A DNA stretch of 64,000 bases from Trichococcus paludicola. Lineage in GTDB: Bacteria; Bacillota; Bacilli; Lactobacillales; Aerococcaceae. The notes below the pieces were generated by a model that searched no databases, had not been told where the DNA came from, and was given only the letters and a program-made list of their open reading frames with translations. Below, piece after piece: positions 9,609 through 20,495 of this stretch. Each line of letters starts with the position of its first letter. Position 1 is the stretch's first letter. The stretch spans positions 62,001 through 126,000 of the forward strand of contig NZ_QBLC01000003.1 in the NCBI RefSeq assembly GCF_003052295.1. The letters are read 5' to 3'. A program made the translations under genes and the position numbers.

Positions 9609-11486
9609 TTAAGCTACGAAAGCTTCCGCAGACAGAGGCGTTTCATCGATGAAGAAACGTTTGTACCAGACGAGGAAGATGTAGGCAGTCCAGATCTGAC
9701 GGCCGTAATCCAATTTCTTCGTATAGTTGTCATCGAGGATCTGCACGAGCTTGTCTGTGTCGAAAAATTCTGCCGCATAGTCGGAAGCGAACGCTTTTCT
9801 GACTTCATTATAGAATTCTTCTTCACGCAGCCAGTGTCGGATCGGAGTAGGGAAGCCCAACTTCGGACGTTTCGCCCATTCTTCCGGCAGGACATCGGCA
9901 GCCGCTCTGCGCAGCACATATTTCGTATCGATTTCGTTGACGCGGTAATCGGAAGGGATGCGTTTCGCCAATTCCATGACTTCTTTGTCCAGGAAAGGTA
10001 CGCGTAGCTCCAACGAGTGGGCCATGCTCATCTTGTCGGCTTTCAACAGGATATCCCCAGGCATCCAAAGGTTCAGATCGAGATACTGCATCTTTGTCAC
10101 ATCATCCTGGTCTTTGACTTCGTCATAGATCGGTTTGGTGATCGAACGGATATCCGGGCCATTTTTGTAGGCTGGCTTCAGGATGTCCACAGCTTCTTCT
10201 TCGTCCCAGACGATGGCTTGGCCGATGAAGCGTTCTTCAACTTTTTGGCCGCCTTTGACCAAGAATGTCGTCAGCGTATTCTTCGGCAGTTTGTGGGCCA
10301 ATTTGCCGATGCCTTTTCGCAGGCTGTAAGGGACTTTTTCATAAGTTTCCATTTTCTTGGATGGTTCATACCAAGAGTAGCCGCCGAAAATTTCATCTGC
10401 GCCTTCACCCGAAAGCACGACCGTCACGTCTTTCTTCGCCAATTCAGCCAAGAAATACAATGGAACGGAAGACGGATTTGATTGCGGTTCATCCATATGG
10501 TATTGGATGGTAGGCAGGGCATGGAAAGCTTCTTCAGGAGAAATGTACTTGCGGACATTCTCGATGCCGAGGATGTCGGAAAGATCGGCAGCCTGGTTGG
10601 TTTCGTTGAACATTTTTTCATATTCGGAGAAGCCGACCGAGAAAGATTTTTCCGGTTTCATCAAGGCTGTGATCAAGCTGGAATCGACACCGCCGGAAAG
10701 GAAAGCGCCTGTCTTCACGTCACTGATTTTGTGGGCGCGGACGGAATCGGCCATTGTTGCTTTGATTTCCTCCACATAGCTTTCCAAAGTGCCGTTTTCG
10801 GCATGGAATTTCTTGTCCCAATATTCGACCGTATGGATATCGTTGCCTTTCAGCACCATATAATGCGCCGGTTTCAATTTGTGGACGCCCTTAAAGAAGG
10901 TTTCGCCCATCGAAGAATATTGCAGCGTCAAGTAAGGGCGCAAAGCATCCTTGTTCACTTCTTTGATGAAAGCAGGGTGAGCCAAAAATGACTTGATTTC
11001 AGAACCGAAAAGCAAGCTGCCGTCGGTTGTGTTTGTCGTATAGTACAACGGTTTGATGCCAAAGCCATCACGGGCGATGAACATCGTATCGTTCACTTTG
11101 TCCCAGATTGCGAACGCGAACATGCCGCGCAATTGTTTCACGAAGTCATAACCGTATTCTTTGTAGCCGTAAATCAAAACTTCACTGTCCGTTTTGGAAT
11201 GGAAGACGTGTCCTTTTTGCTTCAGATCTTCGCGCAACTCTTGGAAGTTGAAGATCTCGCCGTTGAACACCAATACCAAATTTCCGTCGGCGCTGTACAT
11301 CGGTTGCTTCCCGTTATCGGAAAGATCGATGATGCTCAAGCGGCGGAAGCCTAACGTTACCTTATCATCAGAATACATGCCGCCGCTGTCTGGTCCGCGG
11401 TGGACGATCCTGTTCATCATACCTTCAATTACAGCCTGATGGTTCCATGCAGTCGATCCATGGATATATCCAACAAAACCACACAT
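9609..11486 (-). CDS. asnB: Asparagine synthase (glutamine-hydrolysing)
   Basis: Converts aspartate, glutamine and ATP to asparagine. Residue 2 is the nucleophilic cysteine of the class II glutaminase domain (MCGFVGYIHG), with RGPDSGG near residue 33. The synthetase domain has the PP-loop FLSGGVDSS near 263 and SGEGADEIFGGY near 365. Length 625 is typical for Gram-positive AsnB. AAGGAG ribosome binding site lies upstream. It appears monocistronic, with its own promoter and terminator. Confidence 0.95.
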   Translation of the reverse strand: MCGFVGYIHGSTAWNHQAVIEGMMNRIVHRGPDSGGMYSDDKVTLGFRRLSIIDLSDNGKQPMYSADGNLVLVFNGEIFNFQELREDLKQKGHVFHSKTDSEVLIYGYKEYGYDFVKQLRGMFAFAIWDKVNDTMFIARDGFGIKPLYYTTNTTDGSLLFGSEIKSFLAHPAFIKEVNKDALRPYLTLQYSSMGETFFKGVHKLKPAHYMVLKGNDIHTVEYWDKKFHAENGTLESYVEEIKATMADSVRAHKISDVKTGAFLSGGVDSSLITALMKPEKSFSVGFSEYEKMFNETNQAADLSDILGIENVRKYISPEEAFHALPTIQYHMDEPQSNPSSVPLYFLAELAKKDVTVVLSGEGADEIFGGYSWYEPSKKMETYEKVPYSLRKGIGKLAHKLPKNTLTTFLVKGGQKVEERFIGQAIVWDEEEAVDILKPAYKNGPDIRSITKPIYDEVKDQDDVTKMQYLDLNLWMPGDILLKADKMSMAHSLELRVPFLDKEVMELAKRIPSDYRVNEIDTKYVLRRAAADVLPEEWAKRPKLGFPTPIRHWLREEEFYNEVRKAFASDYAAEFFDTDKLVQILDDNYTKKLDYGRQIWTAYIFLVWYKRFFIDETPLSAEAFVA

Positions 11487-11548
11487 TTATACCACTCCTT
11501 AAGTATCTCTTGTTAGATCAGAATTTCTTTCCGTCTAGAGTCCAATCT

Positions 11549-11577
11549 ATTCTATCACAAATGGAAAATCATTTAAA
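11549..11577 (-). promoter_or_regulatory. Promoter of asnB
   Basis: On the minus strand TTTAAA, a 17-base spacer and TAGAAT preceded by TGA (extended -10) lie 63 bases upstream of the start codon. Confidence 0.55.
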
Positions 11578-11614
11578 GAAATTATCCGATCGGGAAGCGC
11601 GGCGGAATTTCCGA

Positions 11615-11660
11615 AAATCAAAAAGACAAGGCAATCCACTTTGTAGGGAATGGCCTTGTC
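11615..11660 (-). terminator. Terminator of opuC operon
   Basis: Minus-strand hairpin GACAAGGCcATTCC / GGATtGCCTTGTC followed by TTTTTGATTTT, 29 bases after the last operon gene. Confidence 0.88.
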
Positions 11661-11688
11661 CTTCGACTTCACTGCGTATTTTGAGCAC

Positions 11689-12366
11689 TCAACGGGTACG
11701 TTTAACTTTGCTGGAGGGATCCAGACGTTTTTCCATCAGACCCAGCAGCCAATCGGCAAGAACTGCCATCAGGGCGGTTGGGATCGCGCCAGCAAGGATG
11801 ATGGCTGTCCCATTCGTCGCATTGACGCCGCGGGAAATGATATCCCCCAAACCGCCGGCGCCGATGAAAGTGCCGATGGCGGTGATGCCGATTGCAACGA
11901 CCAAGGCATTACGCAAGCCGGCCATTATGACGGAAAGCGACAACGGCAATTCGACCAGATAAGTCAATTGCATCCGCGTCATTCCCATGCCTTTACCCGT
12001 ATCCAACAGAGCGGTATCCACATTTCGCACACCAGTGTAGGTGTTTTTGATGATCGGCAGCAGCGAATACAGGAAGACAGTGGCAATGACGGTATCCGAA
12101 CCGAGTCCGAGTCCCAGCATCAAAATGGATAACAGGGCCAGAGAAGGGATGGTCTGGATGACATTGGCGGCGCCGATGATCCAATCCGCCAGTTTTTTAT
12201 TGCGTGCGATCCAGAAACCGAGCGGAATAGCTACAATTGCGGCGAACAGGACCCCATAAATGGAAATCAGAAAATGGCGGGTGAACTGTTCGAAGACATA
12301 GCTACCATTTTCTCTATAATAGTAGAGCAGCTGCTGGAGCATATTCATTTCGCTGAGGTTCATCAT
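11689..12366 (-). CDS. opuCD: Osmoprotectant ABC transporter permease OpuCD
   Basis: Second membrane subunit of a glycine betaine/carnitine/choline importer. Five or six hydrophobic segments and the binding-protein-dependent permease signature region (IGAGGLGDIISRGVN near residues 168-182) identify the family. The start overlaps the opuCC stop (ATGA). With 225 residues it is of normal length. The two permeases of this operon are homologous to each other: both contain the segment YSLLPI(I/L)(K/R)NT. Confidence 0.9.
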   Translation of the reverse strand: MMNLSEMNMLQQLLYYYRENGSYVFEQFTRHFLISIYGVLFAAIVAIPLGFWIARNKKLADWIIGAANVIQTIPSLALLSILMLGLGLGSDTVIATVFLYSLLPIIKNTYTGVRNVDTALLDTGKGMGMTRMQLTYLVELPLSLSVIMAGLRNALVVAIGITAIGTFIGAGGLGDIISRGVNATNGTAIILAGAIPTALMAVLADWLLGLMEKRLDPSSKVKRTR

Positions 12367-13313
12367 TTTCCCTCCTTTAAGGATGTGACTTCTTTATCTT
12401 CAAAATAGCTGTTCTCTTCCAGGAAATTTTGGGCGACTGTTTGGGCTTCCACCAAGTCGTTATCGACTTCGTAGTTCATTGCCTGCATCATCTCGTCAGT
12501 CAGCGTGTCCTCCAATTTCAGCAGGATGGTCTCCAGTTCAGGATAAGCCTCCAAAATCTCTTTGGTGGCGACAGGGCTAGCGTCATAAGGTGGGAACAGC
12601 TGCAGATCGTCTTCGAGAACGACTAGGTCGTAGCTCGCGATCCGGCCGTCCGTGGAATAGCCCAAAACGATGTCCATTTCGTCCGCTTGCAAAGCATCGT
12701 AGACGAGACCGACCTGCATCGGATAAACGCGTTGGAAATCAAAGCCGTATGTCGTTTTGAATGCTTCATATCCGTCACCTTCCCGCTCCATCCAGGAGTT
12801 GTCGACGCCGGCTCTCAGATTCGGAGCCAATGTCGCGAGGTCGCTGATGGTCTCCAAATTATTTTCTTCGGCAAATTCACGTGTCACCAAAAAAGCGTAC
12901 GTGTTGGCAAAGCCATAGGATGGGAACCAGACTTGATTGAATTGTTCATCGAAACCCTCGACGACTGTCTTGAACGCCAATGCCGGATCCGTAAGAGGCT
13001 CCATGCCCAATTCACCGGTCAGTGACGTCCCTGTGTAGCGGACAGCCGATATATTCGCATCCCCGCCGATCATAGCTTGATGATTCAGGGTTGATGAGCC
13101 GAGATTATTGACCATATCGACAGAAGCATCCGGCAGGTAATGTTCGACCATCCCTCTGACCATATAACTCAATATTTGCATTTCTGTCGTTGTCCCACCA
13201 GTGATGACGATGCCTTCATTGTTCACCGATGCCCCAAGGCCAGGCAAGGAGCAGGCTGCCAATAAAAGTGACGTCAGTGGAAATAGCAACCATTTCTTCA
13301 TGTGTTTCTTCAT
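12363..13313 (-). CDS. opuCC: Osmoprotectant-binding lipoprotein OpuCC
   Basis: Substrate-binding lipoprotein of the OpuC transporter. A signal peptide with lipobox LLLAAC ends at Cys21, to be modified by Lgt. The mature part is an OpuAC-like binding domain: VITGGTTTEMQILSYM at the start, and the later segment LGYSTDGRIASYDLVVLEDD, typical of the family's hinge region. Length 316. It overlaps opuCD and follows opuCB by two bases. Glycine betaine, carnitine or choline are the likely ligands; specificity cannot be decided here. Confidence 0.9.
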   Translation of the reverse strand: MKKHMKKWLLFPLTSLLLAACSLPGLGASVNNEGIVITGGTTTEMQILSYMVRGMVEHYLPDASVDMVNNLGSSTLNHQAMIGGDANISAVRYTGTSLTGELGMEPLTDPALAFKTVVEGFDEQFNQVWFPSYGFANTYAFLVTREFAEENNLETISDLATLAPNLRAGVDNSWMEREGDGYEAFKTTYGFDFQRVYPMQVGLVYDALQADEMDIVLGYSTDGRIASYDLVVLEDDLQLFPPYDASPVATKEILEAYPELETILLKLEDTLTDEMMQAMNYEVDNDLVEAQTVAQNFLEENSYFEDKEVTSLKEGK

Positions 13314-13315
13314 AA

Positions 13316-13954
13316 TCAGTTTCCTCCTTTTGCAGATGTTGTCTGTGGAGAAACGAATCGTTCAAGCTTTCCAAGAAGGAAATCAGCCAATAAAGCCAAT
13401 ACGGTCACCGGTAAAGTTCCCCAAATGATCATTTCCTGATCGTATACATTCAATCCGTTAAAAATATAATCACCCAAACCGCCGGCTCCTATATACGAAG
13501 CAAGTGTCGCCCAGGCGATGACGTATACTCCCGCCAAGCGGATTCCGGACATGATGACCGGAGCTGCCAAAGGCAATTTCACCTGCAGAATGATCTGGTT
13601 GTCGGTCAACCCCATCCCTTTTGCTGAGTCGATGATATTGCTGTCCACATTCGAGATGCCGATGAACGTATTGCGCAGAATCGGCAACAAGGAATAGATG
13701 AATAAAGCTACAATCGCAGGAAGTTTTCCGATCCCGAAAAGGGGGATCATCAAGGCAAGTAACGCCAGGGAAGGGACCGTCTGGAGAATCGAAACAAAAC
13801 TGATGATAAAACCGGAGTAACGCTTGAAGTGGGTCAAGGCAATGCCCAAAGGAACGGCAACCAGAACGCCAAGCATCAGAGCTAAGGCTGAGATGTAGAA
13901 ATGCTCCCCTGTTTTGAAGAGTAACTCGGAACCGTTCGTTGTCAAAAAGTCCAT
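13316..13954 (-). CDS. opuCB: Osmoprotectant ABC transporter permease OpuCB
   Basis: First membrane subunit of the OpuC importer. It carries LQTVPSLALLALMIPLFGIG and the EAA-like loop region IGAGGLGDYIFNGLN near the C-terminal third. The start is uncertain: GTG 13963, ATG 13960 and ATG 13954 are all in frame; AAGGGG in the end of opuCA is 8 bases from 13954, so that start (212 residues) is chosen. Translational coupling to opuCA is likely. Confidence 0.9.
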   Translation of the reverse strand: MDFLTTNGSELLFKTGEHFYISALALMLGVLVAVPLGIALTHFKRYSGFIISFVSILQTVPSLALLALMIPLFGIGKLPAIVALFIYSLLPILRNTFIGISNVDSNIIDSAKGMGLTDNQIILQVKLPLAAPVIMSGIRLAGVYVIAWATLASYIGAGGLGDYIFNGLNVYDQEMIIWGTLPVTVLALLADFLLGKLERFVSPQTTSAKGGN

Positions 13955-13959
13955 TGTCA

Positions 13960-15141
13960 TCACCCCTTAACCGTTTCAATGTCTGCGGTCGTTTCGATTA
14001 CTTCTTCAGCCGGCATTTCAGGCTCTATGTCTCCCCATATCGTATCGTATACCATATCCACAATGGAAGTACGGGTGATCAAGCCGATCAGATGGTTTTT
14101 TGCATCCACGACAGGAATGTTTTTATAACCCAATTTCAGGATCCGTTGCAAAGCGTCCCGAACGAGCGTGCCTTCACGGACAAAGGAAACTTCGCTCATG
14201 ATTTCACCAGCAGTTACCGGTCTGCGGCGGTTCTGGTTGATCGCTTCGACACTCAATATGCCCAACAAAACATCGTCCACATCTGTCACAAATAAGCTGT
14301 CGACACGACGCGTGCGCATCAGTTTGATGGCTTCTGATAGATTTTGATCACTCGAAACGGATACCGGGCCACGGATCATGATTTGTTCCACTGTGCGGAA
14401 ATTCGTGCGCGCTTGGCTGAGGCGTTCCTCGCCGATGAAATTTTCGACGAATTCGTTCGCGGGGTCCATCAGGATGTTGTCGGGAGTGTCGAATTGGACG
14501 ACTTTTCCTTCCTGCATGATGACAATTCGGTCTGCCAGTTTCAAAGCCTCATCCATATCGTGGGTGACGAAGATGACTGTTTTGCCCAATTCCTGCTGCA
14601 GTTGTTTGACAAGTTCCTGCAGCGAATCACGGGTGATCGGATCCAATGCTCCGAAAGGTTCATCCATCAAAATGATGTCCTGGTCGGCTGCCAAAGCACG
14701 GATAACACCAATACGCTGTTGCTGGCCCCCGGATAGTTCAGATGGATAGCGTTCCAAAAAATCCAATGGAAGATCGACTTTTTGGATCAGCTCTTCGGCA
14801 ATTGTTTTTTGTTTTTCCACAGACCATTTCAGTAATTTTGGAACCATGACGATGTTTTCGAAGATGGTCATGTGTGGCATCAGACCGATTTGTTGGATGA
14901 CGTAGCCGATTTGGCGACGCAATTCCACCGCATTCATGTCCTTGATGTTTTTTCCATCGATCAGGATTTCACCGGAAGAAGGTTCGATCATGCGATTGAT
15001 CATCCTCATGGAGGTTGTTTTGCCGCTGCCGCTTGTTCCGATGAATACAATGAACTCTCCATCATTGAATGTCAGGTTAAGGGAGTCCACTGCAATTTTC
15101 CCGCCCGGGAATCGCTTGGTTAAATTTTTGAATTCTATCAT
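13960..15141 (-). CDS. opuCA: Osmoprotectant ABC transporter ATP-binding protein OpuCA with CBS pair
   Basis: Energises the OpuC importer. The ABC domain (residues 1-~240) has Walker A GTSGSGKT at 35-42, signature LSGGQQQRIG near 138 and Walker B IILMDEP. Residues ~255-370 form two CBS domains (for example IMIRGPVSVSSDQNLSEAI and ILKLGYKNIPVVD), which in OpuA-type transporters sense ionic strength or bind nucleotide. Length 393. It is the first gene of the minus-strand operon opuCA-CB-CC-CD, all joined by overlaps or two-base gaps. AGAGGTGAAA ribosome binding site. Confidence 0.93.
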   Translation of the reverse strand: MIEFKNLTKRFPGGKIAVDSLNLTFNDGEFIVFIGTSGSGKTTSMRMINRMIEPSSGEILIDGKNIKDMNAVELRRQIGYVIQQIGLMPHMTIFENIVMVPKLLKWSVEKQKTIAEELIQKVDLPLDFLERYPSELSGGQQQRIGVIRALAADQDIILMDEPFGALDPITRDSLQELVKQLQQELGKTVIFVTHDMDEALKLADRIVIMQEGKVVQFDTPDNILMDPANEFVENFIGEERLSQARTNFRTVEQIMIRGPVSVSSDQNLSEAIKLMRTRRVDSLFVTDVDDVLLGILSVEAINQNRRRPVTAGEIMSEVSFVREGTLVRDALQRILKLGYKNIPVVDAKNHLIGLITRTSIVDMVYDTIWGDIEPEMPAEEVIETTADIETVKG

Positions 15142-15529
15142 GGTTTCACCTCTTAATTATTTTAGTTTCACAAATTCCTTACTCTACCTTACCGCGCAAG
15201 GAAGCCATTTTGCAAATGACAAGGCTAAAACTTTGTGAAAAACGTACGTAAATGAGAGGGTGTACATCATTGGGATGACGGTATATTTTTGATAAATTTT
15301 TATATTTAAAAATTCGTCTATTATTAATATTGTTAAATTGATAAGTTGCATGTTCAATATAATTGGTTCTAAGTGATAGATCAGGATTGAAGCGAAGAAA
15401 AATAATTGGGATTCGTTAATAAAGAATGCTAGGATAGAAGTATAGGCAAACAGGATGCATACAGAAGAATGAAAACGTTTGCTGGTGAATTTGCCGAAAT
15501 CAGATGGAAAACAAGAAAGGTGAAGGTAA
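15142..15529. other. Divergent opuC/glpK regulatory region
   Basis: The 388-base spacer holds the promoters of the divergent opuC operon and glpK. It contains a perfect 9-bp inverted repeat (TTTCACAAA at 15166-15174 and TTTGTGAAA at 15232-15240) on the opuC side, an AT-rich middle around 15285-15350 and a cre site near glpK. No clear consensus promoter could be assigned; no coding potential is seen. Confidence 0.6.
15469..15483 (+). promoter_or_regulatory. cre site (CcpA operator) before glpK
   Basis: ATGAAAACGTTTGCT fits the catabolite-responsive element consensus WTGNAANCGNWNNCW at every defined position. It lies 46 bases upstream of the glpK start. Confidence 0.8.
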
Positions 15530-17041
<1,512 letters not shown>

Positions 17042-17073
17042 AGGAAGCACTGTGGGCGCAATCGCCCAAGTGT

Positions 17074-17112
17074 ATCATGTCTCTAAGCGATTAAAAATCG
17101 CAAGAGCCATGA
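17074..17112. repeat. Imperfect hairpin after glpK
   Basis: TCATGtCTCT..GCGATT pairs with AATCGC.AGAGcCATGA around AAA, without a T run. It immediately precedes the first copy of the structured repeat and may belong to it or be a degenerate terminator. Confidence 0.45.
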
Positions 17113-17217
17113 CAAAACCCGGGTAGAAATCGCGCACTAAGAGGACTAACACAAAGCGGACGCTTTGTGTCCGTGTGTGTTAGTCAGCTTAGGCACAGAT
17201 TTCTGGGATTCAGAACG
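17111..17217 (+). repeat. Structured intergenic repeat, family 1, copy 1
   Basis: About 105 bases with nested stems: AGAAATC (17125-17131) with GATTTCT (17198-17204), CTAAG (17137-17141) with CTTAG (17188-17192), GACTAACAC (17144-17152) with GTGTTAGTC (17177-17185), and an inner ACAAAGCG/CGCTTTGT hairpin. The borders GGGTAG and ATTCAGAAC are shared with three other copies at 17232, 54843 and 55031. No coding potential and no terminator-type T tract. It lies between glpK and rapZ. Confidence 0.75.
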
Positions 17218-17231
17218 CGTTTAAGAAAGAG

Positions 17232-17341
17232 CGTGATGGTCTGTGCGGTAGGGGGTGAGCATTGAACGGGCTAGCCGTAATGGGTCTGTTTTCGCCCATG
17301 AAGGCTAGCCAGATTAGACGGAATCCCCTGCAAATCAGAAC
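17232..17341 (+). repeat. Structured intergenic repeat, family 1, copy 2
   Basis: Second tandem copy, 14 bases after the first. Borders GCGGTAG and CTGCAAATCAGAAC match the other copies. Stems: AGGGG with CCCCT (17250-17254 / 17325-17329), GGCTAGCC with GGCTAGCC, and ATGGG with CCCAT. The stem sequences differ from copy 1 while the layout is kept. Confidence 0.65.
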
Positions 17342-17462
17342 ACGTTTAAGAGCATGACTTTCGTTAGCGGAGCAAAGTAAGGAAGCTTTTCTGCTTGAAT
17401 ACCTAAGCCAAAACGTAAGAATCGATAAAATGTTCAGAAATAGACAAATGATACACCCGGTA

Positions 17463-17471
17463 TGTTATAAT
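17463..17471 (+). promoter_or_regulatory. Extended -10 promoter of rapZ
   Basis: TGTTATAAT, identical to the element before pgcA, 34 bases before the rapZ start. TAGACA 19 bases upstream is a possible weak -35. Confidence 0.6.
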
Positions 17472-17505
17472 GATTGTAAAGACTTTTTGAACTGGAGGAA
17501 TTATA

Positions 17506-18396
17506 ATGGCAGACACTCTCGAATTGGTAGTCATTACGGGGATGAGCGGCGCCGGGAAAACGGTGGCCCTACAGACATTTGAAGATTTAGGCTATTTCTG
17601 TATAGACAATATGCCCCCAAGTTTATTACCGAAATTTTGGGAGCTTGTAAAGGAATCGGGTAAAATAAGCAGGATTTGCTTAGTGATTGATCTGCGCTCC
17701 CGGGCATTCTTTGATGAAATCATGTCTGCTGTGGACAGTTTGGACAATACTTCCTTCATCACAACCAAAGTCATCTTCCTTGATTCGAAGGACGATGTGC
17801 TTGTTTCCCGATACAAAGAGACGAGAAGAAGCCATCCCCTGACACAATCAGGCGGAACCGTACTGGAAGGAATCCACAAAGAAAGGGAACTGCTTGAGGA
17901 CATCCGCAATCGGTCGCAGTTGGTCATCGACACGAGCGAAACAACACCGCGCCAATTAAGGGAACGTCTGCTGGATACATTCAAAGTCGACGATAAAGAT
18001 GTTTTCCATATCGAAGTCGTATCTTTCGGGTTCAAGTATGGCTTACCGATCGATGCCGACATCGTCATGGATGTCCGCTTTTTGCCCAATCCGCATTACG
18101 TAGATGAACTGCGTCCGTTGACGGGGCTGGATAAGCCGGTCTATGATTATGTTATGAAGCAACCGGAGACGGAAATTTTTTACAAAAAATTCATCGACCT
18201 GTTGGAATACATCATTCCCGGCTACAAAAAAGAAGGCAAAACCAGCGTAAATATCGCCATCGGATGCACAGGCGGCCAACACCGCTCTGTCGCATTGTCG
18301 GAACGCACCAGCCTGCAATTGAAGAGCGCGGGCTATCAAGTCAATACAACCCACCGGGATCGGAATAAACGCAAAGAGACGGTGAATCGGTCATGA
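17506..18396 (+). CDS. rapZ: RapZ/YvcJ nucleotide-binding protein
   Basis: RapZ-family P-loop protein; in enterobacteria an RNA-binding adaptor controlling glmS mRNA, in Firmicutes (YvcJ) a nucleotide-binding protein linked to competence and cell-wall metabolism. Walker A GMSGAGKT is at residues 12-19; the C-terminal domain has [12 protein letters not shown] near 262-273 and HRDRNK at the end. Length 296. GGAGGAATTATA ribosome binding site. It overlaps yvcK by four bases, forming the conserved rapZ-yvcK-whiA operon. Confidence 0.93.
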   Translation: MADTLELVVITGMSGAGKTVALQTFEDLGYFCIDNMPPSLLPKFWELVKESGKISRICLVIDLRSRAFFDEIMSAVDSLDNTSFITTKVIFLDSKDDVLVSRYKETRRSHPLTQSGGTVLEGIHKERELLEDIRNRSQLVIDTSETTPRQLRERLLDTFKVDDKDVFHIEVVSFGFKYGLPIDADIVMDVRFLPNPHYVDELRPLTGLDKPVYDYVMKQPETEIFYKKFIDLLEYIIPGYKKEGKTSVNIAIGCTGGQHRSVALSERTSLQLKSAGYQVNTTHRDRNKRKETVNRS

Positions 18397-19391
18397 GTCA
18401 AAATCCGAGCAGAACGAAGAAAATCGTCGTTATCGGCGGCGGAACGGGCTTGCCGGTTATTCTGGAAGAACTGAAGAACCACAATACGGATATCACCGCC
18501 ATCGTCACGGTGGCGGATGACGGCGGCAGCAGCGGCATCATCCGCGACCATATCAACATTGTACCTCCCGGGGATATCCGCAACTGTCTGATTGCGCTCT
18601 CCGATATGCCTAAATTAGAAAAGGACATTTTCCAGTACCGTTTCGATTCAAAGGATTCCTTCGTTTCCGGGCACGCAATCGGAAACCTTATTATCGTGGC
18701 TCTGACTGAAATGAAAGGGAACATTTTTGATGCCATTCGGTTGTTGTCGGTCATGATGGGCGTAAAAGGCAAAATCTACGCCGCAGCTGACGAGCCGCTC
18801 TCGCTCTACGCAGAGTTCAAGGACGGTACGGTCATCAAGGGCGAGTCGAAAATCGCAAATGGCCGCAAAAAAATCGAACGGGTGTATGTCAAACCGTTGG
18901 ATGAATCAAGGGAGGCCGTAGCTTCCCGTCACGTCATCAATAGCATTCTGGAGGCGGATATGGTCGTCCTCGGACCGGGAAGCCTGTATACGAGCATTTT
19001 GCCTAACCTGATGATCACTGATCTGGGTCAAGCGGTCATCGACACCAAAGCCGAGAAAGTATATATTTGCAATATCATGACGCAATTGGGCGAAACAGAG
19101 GGTTTCACCGATGCTGATCATATCAAGGTATTGCATAATCATCTGAAAGCGAAATTCATCGACACCGTATTGGTGAACACGGAGAAAGTGCCGGATGAGT
19201 ACCTCAACCAACAGGCGGACGAGGAATATCTGTTGCAGGTACGGCACGATTTCAAAGGATTGCGCGAAGAAAACTGCCGGGTCATTTCGGCGGACTTCTT
19301 GGATATGAAAAACGGCGGCGTGTATCATGACGGCAATAAAGTCGTTTCGGAACTGATCAATCTGATTTCCAATATCAAAACAATCTGTTGA
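18393..19391 (+). CDS. yvcK: YvcK/CofD-like gluconeogenesis and morphology factor
   Basis: CofD-like protein required in B. subtilis for growth on gluconeogenic carbon sources and for correct PBP1 localisation; it binds UDP-sugars. The N-terminal [16 protein letters not shown] is the nucleotide-binding loop, followed by [13 protein letters not shown] near residue 45 and the conserved [14 protein letters not shown] near 193-206. Length 332. It overlaps rapZ (ATGA) and is followed by whiA after 42 bases. Confidence 0.93.
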   Translation: MSQNPSRTKKIVVIGGGTGLPVILEELKNHNTDITAIVTVADDGGSSGIIRDHINIVPPGDIRNCLIALSDMPKLEKDIFQYRFDSKDSFVSGHAIGNLIIVALTEMKGNIFDAIRLLSVMMGVKGKIYAAADEPLSLYAEFKDGTVIKGESKIANGRKKIERVYVKPLDESREAVASRHVINSILEADMVVLGPGSLYTSILPNLMITDLGQAVIDTKAEKVYICNIMTQLGETEGFTDADHIKVLHNHLKAKFIDTVLVNTEKVPDEYLNQQADEEYLLQVRHDFKGLREENCRVISADFLDMKNGGVYHDGNKVVSELINLISNIKTIC

Positions 19392-19433
19392 CCTTTTTTC
19401 TGATTGAAAGAAGCTGTCGGAAAGGAGGCACAT

Positions 19434-20375
19434 ATGTCTTTTGCATCTGAAGTAAAAAAAGAATTAACAACATTGGAAGTGCACCGCGAACACGCGAAAG
19501 CCGAATTGACCGCGTTGATCCGGATGAGCGGATCGGTCAGCATCTATAATCAGGCATTTGTCCTGAATGTCCAGACAGAAAATGCGGCAATCGCCAGACG
19601 GATGTACGTTCTCTTGAAGGATCACTACTCATTCGAAAGCGAACTGTTGGTGCGCCGCAAAATGAAGCTGAAGAAGAATAATGTCTATATTGTGCGCCTG
19701 AAACAGGGCGTCACGGAATTGCTGAGCGATCTGAGCATTTTCGACGGGCTGTCCTTCAAGACGCAGGTTTCCGATGACATCATGAACAATAACCAGAAGG
19801 AACGCTCTTACCTGCGCGGGGCCTTTATGGCCGGTGGATCGGTGAACAGCCCGGAAACGAGCCGTTATCATCTGGAAATCTATTCCAATTATGAGGACCA
19901 CAATCAGGACATCTGCGATATGATGAATCACTTTGACCTGAACGCGCGGACGATCGAGCGCCGCAACGGATTCATCACTTATCTGAAGGAAGCCGAGAAG
20001 ATCGCCGATTTTCTGGCATTGATCGGTGCCCATAATGCGATGATGAAGTTTGAGGACGTGCGGATTATCCGTGACATGCGCAATTCCGTCAATCGCTTGG
20101 TGAATTGCGAAAACGCGAATATGAACAAGACGATCGATGCGGCTGCAAAACAGATCGCCAACATCGAATTCATCGAAGCAACTGTAGGGTTGGGGAGATT
20201 GCCTGACAAGCTGAAGGAAATCGCCGTGATCCGGTTGGAGAATCCCGACATCAGCCTGAAGGAACTTGGCGAAATGATCCCGAGCGGTGTCATCTCCAAA
20301 TCCGGAATCAATCACCGTTTGCGAAAAATCAATGATTATGCAGATTCGCTGCGGATGGGGAAAGCCGTTCGATGA
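19434..20375 (+). CDS. whiA: WhiA sporulation/division regulator
   Basis: DNA-binding protein with an N-terminal LAGLIDADG-like domain and C-terminal helix-turn-helix. The start [11 protein letters not shown] is the family N terminus; [15 protein letters not shown] near residue 130 belongs to the homing-endonuclease-like domain; the C-terminal segment [25 protein letters not shown] is the conserved HTH. ATG 19434 is preferred over TTG 19404 because AAAGGAGG lies just upstream and 313 residues fits the family. Non-sporulating Firmicutes use WhiA in division and growth control. Confidence 0.93.
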   Translation: MSFASEVKKELTTLEVHREHAKAELTALIRMSGSVSIYNQAFVLNVQTENAAIARRMYVLLKDHYSFESELLVRRKMKLKKNNVYIVRLKQGVTELLSDLSIFDGLSFKTQVSDDIMNNNQKERSYLRGAFMAGGSVNSPETSRYHLEIYSNYEDHNQDICDMMNHFDLNARTIERRNGFITYLKEAEKIADFLALIGAHNAMMKFEDVRIIRDMRNSVNRLVNCENANMNKTIDAAAKQIANIEFIEATVGLGRLPDKLKEIAVIRLENPDISLKELGEMIPSGVISKSGINHRLRKINDYADSLRMGKAVR

Positions 20376-20382
20376 TACAGAC

Positions 20383-20427
20383 AAATAAACCTGGAGACAA
20401 AGAAAAGTCTTCTGGTTTATTTTTTTA
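20383..20427 (+). terminator. Terminator after whiA
   Basis: Hairpin AAATAAACCtgGAGAC / GTCTTCtGGTTTATTT followed by a T run, 7 bases after the stop. Confidence 0.88.
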
Positions 20428-20495
20428 TAAAAAATCAAACCTTTTTTTTTGCGGATAGTATAGACAGTAAGTCAAGCAGAAGGAGGAATGAAAAG

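Noticed and set aside
17042-17505. A riboswitch or T-box leader for rapZ
   Set aside because: No specifier loop, antiterminator or terminator with T run is visible, and the rapZ promoter lies downstream of the structures.
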